7,781 bases of DNA from Treponema sp. (lineage in GTDB: Bacteria; Spirochaetota; Spirochaetia; Treponematales; Breznakiellaceae), in contig JAIRRF010000269.1 in NCBI GenBank assembly GCA_031256115.1, positions 1 to 7,781 of the forward strand. Direction: 5' to 3'. A model generated the notes under the pieces. That model was not told the origin of the DNA. It saw nothing but the letters and a program-made list of their open reading frames with translations, and did no database searches. Numbering within the stretch: the stretch's first letter is position 1; every line of letters begins with the position of its first letter. Shown here piece by piece: positions 1 through 6,655 of the stretch. The translations under genes and the position numbers were made by a program.

Positions 1-1
1 T

Positions 2-27
2 TTTTTGTGTAAACGTTTACACAAAAA
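2..27. promoter_or_regulatory. Perfect palindromic operator, LacI-family / cre-like
   Basis: The two 13-base arms are exactly complementary with no spacer, centred between bases 14 and 15. The core TGTAAACGTTTACA (8-21) has the central CG typical of LacI-family operators and satisfies the catabolite-responsive element consensus TGWAANCGNTNWCA at every position. It ends 42 bases before the first start codon, so it probably controls the operon that follows, though a divergent gene beyond the left edge could share it. The regulator is not in the window. A terminator is unlikely: the stem is AT-rich, has no loop, and is not followed by a T-run on this strand. The palindrome is seen directly; the operator role is inferred. 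Confidence 0.75.
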
Positions 28-31
28 GAGA

Positions 32-61
32 TTGTAAAAAAATGTCCAAATGTTTTAAAAT
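32..61 (+). promoter_or_regulatory. Weak sigma-70-type promoter candidate
   Basis: TTGTAA (32-37, 4 of 6 to TTGACA) lies 18 bases before TAAAAT (56-61, 5 of 6 to TATAAT). Transcription would then begin around 67-70, at or next to the start codon at 70, giving a leaderless or nearly leaderless message. The palindrome sits just upstream of this -35. An alternative -35, TTTACA (17-22), lies inside the palindrome but has no good -10 at the right distance. The real promoter may also lie left of the window, with the palindrome as a downstream operator. AT-rich DNA yields such matches by chance, so confidence is low. Confidence 0.3.
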
Positions 62-69
62 AGTCCAAT

Positions 70-2271
70 ATGGTTAGTGCACGGAGGGTAATCCGGACTT
101 TTGTAATCCTGACATTAGCGGTTATTGTCGCCGGGTTTCTGGTGTTATTTCTTTTTAGCAGGTACTTTCCTAACCGTTCTTTCATTTTTCGAACAGAAGG
201 GGACAGAATCCAAATTTTCATGGATAGGGAATGGCAGGATTTCCTGATAAAAGGGGTCAACCTTGGCGGCGCGATACCCGGCTCTTTCCCCGGTCAGGCT
301 GCCATCGACAAAGCTCAATATGTCCGCTGGCTTAAGCAGATGGCGGACATGAATGTTAATACCCTAAGGGTATATTCCATTCATCCTCCCAGTTTTTACC
401 AGGCTTTGTTTGAGTACAACATGAAGGCAAAAAATCCCATCTTTCTTTTACACGGAATATGGACGGACGATAGCTATATGGACGAATATAAAGATGCCTA
501 TGCGGACGTGTTGTTTTCTGATTTTCAGGAGGAGATCCGGCATACCATAGACGTGGTCCATGGGAACGCGGTTATAAAAAACCACAGAGGGCACGCTTCG
601 GGTTCTTACAGGTTTAATGTGGCTCCTTATGTAATGGGGTATTTACTTGTAGAAGAGATGGAACCTGATTTTGTTATTGGCACCAACGAAAATAATTCCC
701 ATAAAGAGGACTTCAGGGGGGAATTCCTCTATACCAAGGGCGCTTCTCCCTACGAAATTTGGCTGGCTGAGGTAGCCGATTACACGATTACATACGAACA
801 GTACAAATACGGCGGCCCTTTAAAACCGATGAGCTGGACAAACTGGCCCACCACAGACCCGATAGAACATCTGAATGAACCGAACAGAATCTGGGAAGAT
901 GTTGTCAGTGTAGATTTGGAACATATTCATGCGACAGAAAAATTTACCGCCGGAGTTTTCGCTTCTTACCATATATATCCCTACTTTCCTGATTTTATGA
1001 GACTCACTCCGGAATACAATAGCTACATAGACAGCACGGGAAAACAAAATCCGTACGAAGCCTACCTTATAGATCTGAAACGCCATCACAAGATGCCAAT
1101 CGTGGTAGCGGAATTCGGCCTTCCCACCTCCCGGGGTGTTGCCCGAAATAACTATACGCTGGGTTACAACCATGGCGGCCATACCGAAAAAGAACAGGGA
1201 GAAGCTGTTGCGGACATGTTTGACAGCATTATCAAAACCGGGTACGCGGGGGGGATTGTTTTTGCCTGGCAGGACGAATGGTTTAAGAAAACGTGGAACA
1301 GCGAAGACATGGATGTGGCGGAAAACAGGCCATACTGGTCAAACTACATGGTCCCGGAACAGTGCTACGGATTACTGAGTATTGACCCTGGGCGCAAAGC
1401 CCCAATGAGTCATGTAGACGGAGACATTTCCGAGTGGAAAGGGAAAAAGCCCCTAATCAGTTCGGACGGGATGGAACTCTATGTCATGAATGATGAAAAG
1501 TATGTTTATTTTTTATTGAAAGATTCAAAAAGAAATGTGGAAACCCAAAAATACTACATTGGAGCCGATATAGTAAGAGGTTTGGGCAGCGATGAGTGGA
1601 GAGAAGAGGGGATCTTTTTTTCCCGGCTCACGGATATCGTGATTGTAATAGACGGTAAGAAAAACACAAGGGTTTTGGTTGAGGGAGCTCAGGATACCTA
1701 TAACCGTAAATGGTCCAGGAGCGGGGGTTATTTTGTTGAAGATATAGACGGAAATAAGATACTCATTGGTAATTTCTTTGAAAACGATCCTCGTATGATG
1801 GTAAAGAACAGCGGGATTTTTAACACATGGCGATTGTTATTATGCAGGCCGCTTTTCTTGCCCCAAACAAAAGAACACATACCAATTGATATTCTCTATG
1901 CCGGGAAATTGCTACATGGGAATTCCAACCCGGAATCGCTGGAATACAACAACCTCGCAGATTTTTACATCAGCTCCCAAAACGAAGCGATTGAGCTTCG
2001 CATACCCTGGATGCTCCTGAATGCCGCCGATCCGAGCACCAGGATGTTTTATGGCGATCTTTATGCCGAAGGTATTAATATCGATCCGGAGCACTTTACA
2101 ACCAATCCAACCGAAACTGATGGGATTTATTTTGAACTGCGCAGAGCCGGAGACATTATTTCAGCGGAACCGGTTTTTTACACATGGTTCCCCTGGGGAG
2201 ATTCGCCCAGCTACCACGAGCGATTGAAAGAATCATATTACATGATTCAGAAAAAGTTTGCTGAGTATTAG
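70..2271 (+). CDS. Membrane-anchored TIM-barrel glycoside hydrolase with CBM9-like C-terminal domain
   Basis: This 733-residue protein is predicted to be held in the membrane by an N-terminal segment (about residues 9-30). Arginines precede the segment, so the rest should lie outside the cytoplasm. Residues about 59-420 look like a clan GH-A type barrel: LIKGVNLGG is the first strand, VVAEFG carries the likely nucleophile E348 at strand 7, and the acidic cluster VEEMEP (E195, E196, E198) after strand 4 probably holds the acid/base, with E196 my best guess. A second domain starts at DGDISEW (from about residue 449) and ends near the ELRIPW motif (about 642-646); this is typical of CBM9/DOMON-like sugar-binding modules. 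Substrate is unknown; a beta-glycan made by the downstream glycosyltransferase is inferred. The ATG is fixed by an in-frame stop at 61-63 and has no Shine-Dalgarno before it. First gene of the operon. Confidence 0.82.
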   Translation: MVSARRVIRTFVILTLAVIVAGFLVLFLFSRYFPNRSFIFRTEGDRIQIFMDREWQDFLIKGVNLGGAIPGSFPGQAAIDKAQYVRWLKQMADMNVNTLRVYSIHPPSFYQALFEYNMKAKNPIFLLHGIWTDDSYMDEYKDAYADVLFSDFQEEIRHTIDVVHGNAVIKNHRGHASGSYRFNVAPYVMGYLLVEEMEPDFVIGTNENNSHKEDFRGEFLYTKGASPYEIWLAEVADYTITYEQYKYGGPLKPMSWTNWPTTDPIEHLNEPNRIWEDVVSVDLEHIHATEKFTAGVFASYHIYPYFPDFMRLTPEYNSYIDSTGKQNPYEAYLIDLKRHHKMPIVVAEFGLPTSRGVARNNYTLGYNHGGHTEKEQGEAVADMFDSIIKTGYAGGIVFAWQDEWFKKTWNSEDMDVAENRPYWSNYMVPEQCYGLLSIDPGRKAPMSHVDGDISEWKGKKPLISSDGMELYVMNDEKYVYFLLKDSKRNVETQKYYIGADIVRGLGSDEWREEGIFFSRLTDIVIVIDGKKNTRVLVEGAQDTYNRKWSRSGGYFVEDIDGNKILIGNFFENDPRMMVKNSGIFNTWRLLLCRPLFLPQTKEHIPIDILYAGKLLHGNSNPESLEYNNLADFYISSQNEAIELRIPWMLLNAADPSTRMFYGDLYAEGINIDPEHFTTNPTETDGIYFELRRAGDIISAEPVFYTWFPWGDSPSYHERLKESYYMIQKKFAEY

Positions 2272-2275
2272 AGGA
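2271..2275 (+). promoter_or_regulatory. Ribosome binding site for HEAT-repeat gene
   Basis: GAGGA overlaps the last base of the upstream stop codon and lies 7 bases before the ATG at 2283. The spacing is good, and it supports this start and translation coupled to the preceding gene. Confidence 0.7.
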
Positions 2276-2282
2276 ATTTATA

Positions 2283-3389
2283 ATGTCTGAAAGAGCAATG
2301 ATCTTGCTGGTGCTGATAGTGGCAGGTATTCTTGTCAGTCTGTTTTTCTTCAGCATTTTCCTGAAGCTGCAAATGACTCTCAAAACAAGACGCAACGCGG
2401 CAAAAAAAATTATCATCAATAAAGAAATCAATACTTTTATTAACGGCTCAGAACGCGAATTCAGCATTGGCCTTGAGAAATTTGCCAAGGAAACCAGGTG
2501 GAGAAGTAAAAAATACATGCTTTTGGTGGATGATTATCTGCAAGACTCCCTGGATAATCCCGAGCCTGAATACCGTGAAAAGTTTGTTGCCATTGCCCAT
2601 ACTTTGAATTTTTCGCAGGACTGTATAGACCAGATAAGAAGCAGAAATCCCAAAATTTCAGCGCTTGGCGCCCGAAGAGCCGGATTATACAGGTTCCCGG
2701 AAACGGTAAACGATTTAATTGACGCTCTTGATATCCTTTCCAGCGAAAATCAATTTGAAGTTCTCCTGGCTCTTTCCCGAATCGGTAAAGGTGACGCCAT
2801 GGCGAAAGCTTTTACCAAGATAAAAAATAACGTCTTCATAAATGAACGGGCGGCAATACAGCTTCTCAGTTCTTTTCCCAACGGCAACGAAAAGAGAAAA
2901 CTCTTTGCTTATATGATACACTCCAGGACCAGTTATGTAGCGGCTCTTTTTCTTAAATCCCTGGACAAGGAGACCGCAAAAGCTCTTGTCAACGATATGG
3001 TAGATGTACTATACCATGAAGATAAGGGCGTCCGAACCGCAGCCATGCGCGGGATTACCACTCTTGGCGCTGAAGCTCCCGAAAAAGAGCTGATTAAGGC
3101 GCTGCTACAAGATAACGAATGGGAGGTGCGTAACCTGGCAGCAAAAGCGCTTGGACCAATAAAGACTTCGGGAGCAAGTAAAGCTTTGTTTATGGCCTTA
3201 AGCGACAGGCAATGGTGGGTCAGACAAAATGCTGCCAGCTCATTGATTGGGCATCCCGGTTCCGACGACCTTTTCATTCTTGCAGCCGAAACCGGAGACA
3301 AATACTGTATGGACAGTATTGTCTCTGCTCTTGAAAATGCCGGAAAAAGCAAACTGGCCAATTCAATAAAAAAATTAAAGGAATACTGA
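2283..3389 (+). CDS. Membrane-anchored HEAT-repeat protein
   Basis: This 368-residue protein begins with a single hydrophobic segment (about residues 6-28) followed by a very basic stretch, KLQMTLKTRRNAAKK. By the positive-inside rule the rest should be cytoplasmic. The body is alpha-helical with HEAT-type repeats: a degenerate set from about 128 (LGARRAG) and clear ones at about 245-340, with the pattern VRTAAMRGITTLG, VRNLAAKALG and VRQNAASSLIG spaced about 32 residues apart. HEAT repeats form curved solenoids that bind proteins; no catalytic motif is visible. It sits between the hydrolase and the glycosyltransferase with short gaps on both sides, so a scaffold or regulator of the glycosyltransferase is the best inference. 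The repeat fold is well supported; the partner is not shown by the sequence. Confidence 0.85.
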   Translation: MSERAMILLVLIVAGILVSLFFFSIFLKLQMTLKTRRNAAKKIIINKEINTFINGSEREFSIGLEKFAKETRWRSKKYMLLVDDYLQDSLDNPEPEYREKFVAIAHTLNFSQDCIDQIRSRNPKISALGARRAGLYRFPETVNDLIDALDILSSENQFEVLLALSRIGKGDAMAKAFTKIKNNVFINERAAIQLLSSFPNGNEKRKLFAYMIHSRTSYVAALFLKSLDKETAKALVNDMVDVLYHEDKGVRTAAMRGITTLGAEAPEKELIKALLQDNEWEVRNLAAKALGPIKTSGASKALFMALSDRQWWVRQNAASSLIGHPGSDDLFILAAETGDKYCMDSIVSALENAGKSKLANSIKKLKEY

Positions 3390-3392
3390 GGT
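3388..3392 (+). promoter_or_regulatory. Ribosome binding site for glycosyltransferase gene
   Basis: GAGGT overlaps the TGA stop of the HEAT gene and lies 5 bases before the ATG at 3398. It supports that start and translational coupling of the two genes. Confidence 0.7.
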
Positions 3393-3397
3393 TATAA

Positions 3398-4816
3398 ATG
3401 ATTACATACCTTATTTATGAATTAGTTTGGCTTTTTAATCATTTCGTAATTGTTTATGTTACTCTAATGAGCACTATATTTGTGGTGCAGACATTCATCT
3501 CCATTTTTTCTTCCGCTTCATACGCAAAAAAACAACGTCACCTCGAATACAGAATTTTGAGTGAATCTGTCAACATGATTCCAATGTCAGTACTGATGCC
3601 GGCGTATAACGAAGAAGATTCCATTGTAGATTCCATCAAATCCATGATGACATTACGTTATCCGGACTTTGAAGTAATAGCGATAAATGACGGTTCAAAA
3701 GACAACACCCTGCAGACCATTATTGACGCTTTCCACATGCACAAGATTGAATATCCCCTGCGCGAACAGGTTCCCACAAAAAAAGTACGCGGGATTTATT
3801 ACAACCCCGACATCCCCGGCTTAAAGCTTATCGACAAGGAAAACGGCGGCAAGGCGGATGCCCTGAACGTGGGAATAAACCTCTCACGCTATCCTTACTT
3901 TGTTTCCGTTGACGCGGATTCTCTTTTAAACAGCGATGCCCTTCTCCGTATTGCCATGGCTTTTATGGAAGACAAGCACACCGTCGCCACTGGAGGGGTA
4001 ATCCGTGTTGTCAATGGCTGTAAAGAAGAGAACGGAGAGGTCGTATCCATAGGCATTCCCAAAAAAATATGGGCCAAGTTTCAGTTGGTTGAGTATTTCC
4101 GCGCTTTCCTTGTAGGGCGGATGGGCTGGAACAGTACAAACTCACTGCTTATCATCTCCGGCGCTTTTGGGGCGTTTCAGAAAGATCCGGTTTTGAAAGT
4201 AGGCGGCTACACAACCGGAACGGTAGGCGAAGACATGGACCTGGTAATGAAACTGCACCAGTATATGCTGATAAATAAATACGACTACAAGGTAATCTTT
4301 TTGCCCGATTCCATCTGTTGGACTCAGGTTCCGGAAGATGTGAAAATCCTTTACCGTCAGCGCCGGAGATGGCAGATTGGGCTAATTGACGTAATGAGCC
4401 GCCACAAGCATATGTTTTTAAATCCCCGCTATAAAGCTGTAGGCTTACTGGGTATGCCTTACTTTTTTCTGTTTGAAATGATAGCCCCCATTGTTGAACT
4501 TCTTGGGTATTTGACAGTTCCCGCGTCGTATTATTTTGGCATCATATCCTTTGAAGCGATGGTACTGTTCTTTGTTGCATCGGTGTTATTTGGCGTTATT
4601 ATATCTTTGGGTTCGCTGATAGTGGAACAATTCTCATATAAAAACACTCTCCTGGTACGGGAGTTTCTGCTCTTAACTCTCCTGAGCATTGTGGAAAACC
4701 TGTTTTACCGGCAGATGACAGTGTATTTTCGCTTTATGGGAATTCTCATGGCCAATAAGTACAAGCATAGCTGGGGCGCAATGCAGCACCGCAAATTCAC
4801 CCAGACTCCCTCTTAA
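3398..4816 (+). CDS. Processive-type family 2 glycosyltransferase (PgaC/YdaM/BcsA-like polysaccharide synthase)
   Basis: This 472-residue membrane enzyme should polymerise a sugar from a UDP-sugar on the cytoplasmic face and feed the chain through its own membrane channel. One membrane segment (about 13-37) precedes the GT-A catalytic domain; three or four follow at about 349-451. The catalytic signature is complete: D98 in NDGS, the metal-binding DAD at 172-174, the catalytic GED at 277-279 (D279 the likely base, within VGEDMDLVMKL), and the QRRRW motif at 321-325 that marks processive synthases. Length fits the PgaC/YdaM group and is far below BcsA; no PilZ domain follows, so direct c-di-GMP control of the BcsA type is not expected. 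The VGEDMDL form is closer to YdaM-like enzymes than to the TED of PgaC or BcsA. The sugar cannot be read from the motifs. Tightly linked to its neighbours on both sides. Confidence 0.92.
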   Translation: MITYLIYELVWLFNHFVIVYVTLMSTIFVVQTFISIFSSASYAKKQRHLEYRILSESVNMIPMSVLMPAYNEEDSIVDSIKSMMTLRYPDFEVIAINDGSKDNTLQTIIDAFHMHKIEYPLREQVPTKKVRGIYYNPDIPGLKLIDKENGGKADALNVGINLSRYPYFVSVDADSLLNSDALLRIAMAFMEDKHTVATGGVIRVVNGCKEENGEVVSIGIPKKIWAKFQLVEYFRAFLVGRMGWNSTNSLLIISGAFGAFQKDPVLKVGGYTTGTVGEDMDLVMKLHQYMLINKYDYKVIFLPDSICWTQVPEDVKILYRQRRRWQIGLIDVMSRHKHMFLNPRYKAVGLLGMPYFFLFEMIAPIVELLGYLTVPASYYFGIISFEAMVLFFVASVLFGVIISLGSLIVEQFSYKNTLLVREFLLLTLLSIVENLFYRQMTVYFRFMGILMANKYKHSWGAMQHRKFTQTPS

Positions 4817-4817
4817 A

Positions 4818-4822
4818 AAGGT
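4818..4822 (+). promoter_or_regulatory. Ribosome binding site deciding a GTG start
   Basis: AAGGT lies 5 bases before GTG at 4828. No ATG gives a complete signal peptide here, so this site and the MKNLINRLIKY opening support the GTG as the true start. Confidence 0.55.
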
Positions 4823-4827
4823 ATACC

Positions 4828-5760
4828 GTGAAAAACTTAATCAATAGATTGATCAAATATATCCTTCCTTACACATTGTTACTTTTATCTGTCTGTGCCC
4901 ACAATACCAGCGCGATAAATATGAGCTCAATGAACACCCGCGAATTGGACCCCGGTGCCGTTCCCGCCAACGAAGTGTTAGGCGTTTGGTGGTGGTATGT
5001 TTCTTCAAGAGATGCAAACAGGTATCTGGATTTTGCGGCGGCAGCCGGTGTAAACGAGATTTATTATTATATAGATTTTGATGAAACCGGTCTTGATGAC
5101 ACAATGGGTTCTTTCATTGAAAGGGCCGGGAGCAAGGGAATCAAGGTTTACCTTCTATTGGATGAATATTGGTTTGTATTCGACCGTTCCACATTTGCCG
5201 CTGTCATGGAAAGTTTTATCGAATACCAGATGGAAGCGCCTGAAAAAAGAAGGTTTGCCGGTTTGCATCTGGATATAGAGCCTCACGAATTCCCCGCATT
5301 TTCGGAAAATGTCGATCACTTTGTTCAGGCTTACATGGATTTTGTTGTCTGGGTTTGCTCCACATACAGACCCATGTTGAATTCAACATATGAAGGCGCA
5401 ACAATTGATTTTGACATACCTTGCTGGTTTGTAATGCCCGTCAGGTACAAGGGAAGAAGAACAGAACTGTACAAAGCTGTAATCAGCGAAGCCGACAGGG
5501 TTTTTCTGATGGCATACAAAGACTCCGCGGAAGAAGCGTATGAACTGGCGGAAAAAGAAATTTATTACGCACATTCGGTAAAAAAACAGATAATCCTGGG
5601 TGTTGAAACCGGCCAATGGGATGCGGAACCTGAAGCTTCCTATTACGGGAAAGGCATCAACTATTTCCTTGATCAGCTCAATAGACTAAAGAGAATGGCC
5701 AACAGAAATAATTTCGGTTTATCTGTACACCACATTGATTCCTGGTATAAAATGGACTGA
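4828..5760 (+). CDS. Exported GH18-like TIM-barrel protein (first of tandem pair)
   Basis: This is a 310-residue exported protein starting at GTG. Its signal peptide has basic residues, then LLLLSVC, and a plausible signal peptidase I site after T27-S28-A29. C23 aligns with the lipobox cysteine of the next gene, but valine precedes it, so lipidation is doubtful. The mature part looks like a TIM barrel: GVWWW at strand 1 (W54-W56), GVNEIYYY, GIKVYLLLD, then FAGLHLDIEPH with D149 and E151 placed like the DxE of GH18 chitinases, and FLMAYKD (Y230, D232) resembling the GH18 MxYD motif; a C-terminal HHIDSW could supply the usual strand-8 tryptophan. The first two aspartates of DxxDxDxE are absent, so any GH18 relation is distant. 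It likely acts on the polymer made by the operon. It is roughly 60% identical to the downstream gene product by eye. Confidence 0.72.
   Translation: MKNLINRLIKYILPYTLLLLSVCAHNTSAINMSSMNTRELDPGAVPANEVLGVWWWYVSSRDANRYLDFAAAAGVNEIYYYIDFDETGLDDTMGSFIERAGSKGIKVYLLLDEYWFVFDRSTFAAVMESFIEYQMEAPEKRRFAGLHLDIEPHEFPAFSENVDHFVQAYMDFVVWVCSTYRPMLNSTYEGATIDFDIPCWFVMPVRYKGRRTELYKAVISEADRVFLMAYKDSAEEAYELAEKEIYYAHSVKKQIILGVETGQWDAEPEASYYGKGINYFLDQLNRLKRMANRNNFGLSVHHIDSWYKMD
5348..5528 (+). repeat. Highly conserved block shared with 6240-6420 (copy A)
   Basis: This 181-base block of the first paralog aligns without gaps to 6240-6420 in the second, with about 21 mismatches by my count (about 88% identity). It includes exact runs of 33 bases (5496-5528 against 6388-6420) and about 26 bases over the YEGATIDFD codons. 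Silent sites are also largely unchanged. It encodes the region from the VCSTYRP motif to FLMAYKDS. Confidence 0.8.
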
Positions 5761-5764
5761 TAAT

Positions 5765-6655
5765 ATGAAGAAAATATTTAAATGTCTGTTGAAGTACATT
5801 TTTATTCCAGCCTTGCTGCTTTTAACTTCCTGTACCATGTCAGTAGATGATACAGATTCGTCCAACAATAATGCGGTAATTCTCGGCACCTGGTGGTGGT
5901 GGGCTGCTTCGGGCGATGAAGACAACTATCTTGATTTCGCGGTCGGAAACGGCGTAAACGAGATTTATTACTACACTTTGGAATTTAACAACAGAGTTGG
6001 TTCTTTCATCGAAAGAGCCGGAAGCAAAGGCATTAAAGTTTTTCTTTTACTGGATAAATACTGGTATATATGGGATCGTCAGTCGTTTTCCGGAGTGATG
6101 GACAATTTTTTCGCTTACCAGATTGAAGCGCCGGAAAGCAGAAAATTTGCCGGCCTTCATTTGGATGTAGAGCCCCACCAACATCCTGATTATTCAAAAA
6201 ATGTCGATGAATTTTCACAAACTTACATTGATTTTATTGTCTGGGTTTGCTCTACATACAGGCCACGGTTGAATTCTACCTATGAAGGCGCAACAATTGA
6301 TTTTGATATACCTTGCTGGTTTGTTATGCCTGTAAGTTACAAAGGAAAAAGAACAGAACTATACAAAGCCGTAATTGACGAAGCCAGCAGGGTTTTTCTG
6401 ATGGCATACAAAGACTCCGCAAAAAAATCACATGAACTAGCCAAAAGAGAGTTAACTTACGCGAAGAGAGCCAAAACACCGGTAATAGTAGGCGTTGAAA
6501 CTGGCCGCCTTGATGAAGACCCGGGAGCTTCCTACTATGGCAAGGGCAGTGGTTATTTTAATGAACAGTTAAGTGAGCTGAAAAATCTGGGCAATCACAA
6601 CAATTTTGGTATATCAATACACCACATTGAATCATGGATAAAAATGACTCCATGA
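5765..6655 (+). CDS. GH18-like TIM-barrel lipoprotein (second of tandem pair)
   Basis: This is a 296-residue protein. The ATG at 5765 is preferred over an upstream in-frame TTG (5735) because it opens directly into a lipoprotein signal, MKKIFKCLLKY then LLLLTSC, with a canonical lipobox and lipidated C23. Residue +2 is threonine, so there is no Asp retention signal of the enterobacterial kind. The barrel motifs match the preceding paralog: W43-W46 (four tryptophans in a row), GVNEIYYY, GIKVFLLLD, GLHLDVEPH with D134 and E136, FLMAYKD with Y215 and D217, and HHIESW near the end. Relative to its twin it lacks four residues in the acidic loop after YYY. The gene starts 4 bases after the previous stop with only a weak GGA ahead, so coupled translation is likely. 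Function is inferred: a surface-anchored glycoside hydrolase or glycan-binding barrel. Confidence 0.75.
   Translation: MKKIFKCLLKYIFIPALLLLTSCTMSVDDTDSSNNNAVILGTWWWWAASGDEDNYLDFAVGNGVNEIYYYTLEFNNRVGSFIERAGSKGIKVFLLLDKYWYIWDRQSFSGVMDNFFAYQIEAPESRKFAGLHLDVEPHQHPDYSKNVDEFSQTYIDFIVWVCSTYRPRLNSTYEGATIDFDIPCWFVMPVSYKGKRTELYKAVIDEASRVFLMAYKDSAKKSHELAKRELTYAKRAKTPVIVGVETGRLDEDPGASYYGKGSGYFNEQLSELKNLGNHNNFGISIHHIESWIKMTP
6240..6420 (+). repeat. Highly conserved block shared with 5348-5528 (copy B)
   Basis: This is the partner of the block at 5348-5528, at a constant offset of 892 bases. Identity here is higher than in the first third of the two genes, where even identical protein segments carry many silent differences. 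Confidence 0.8.

Noticed and set aside
2..27. Palindrome as an intrinsic terminator of an upstream gene
   Set aside because: The stem is AT-rich with no loop bases and no following T-run, while the core fits an operator consensus.
874..882. NEP motif (residues 269-271) of the first gene as the catalytic acid/base
   Set aside because: It falls well after the expected strand-4 position; the acidic cluster at 195-198 is better placed, though structure is needed to be sure.
820..1182. Reverse-strand open frame of 120 codons
   Set aside because: It is antisense to the conserved barrel of the first gene, including the strand-7 nucleophile motif; no independent coding evidence.
2156..2518. Reverse-strand open frame of 120 codons across the junction of the first two genes
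   Set aside because: It overlaps two well-supported + strand genes and their ribosome site, and shows no domain or start signal.
5735..5764. Upstream TTG start for the second barrel protein
   Set aside because: It would place ten extra residues before a complete lipoprotein signal that begins exactly at ATG 5765.
6634..6651. Upstream ATG start for nagA
   Set aside because: No ribosome site precedes it, and starting at 6652 gives the usual NagA N-terminus (a few residues then NGTVLTG) with a classic ATGA overlap.
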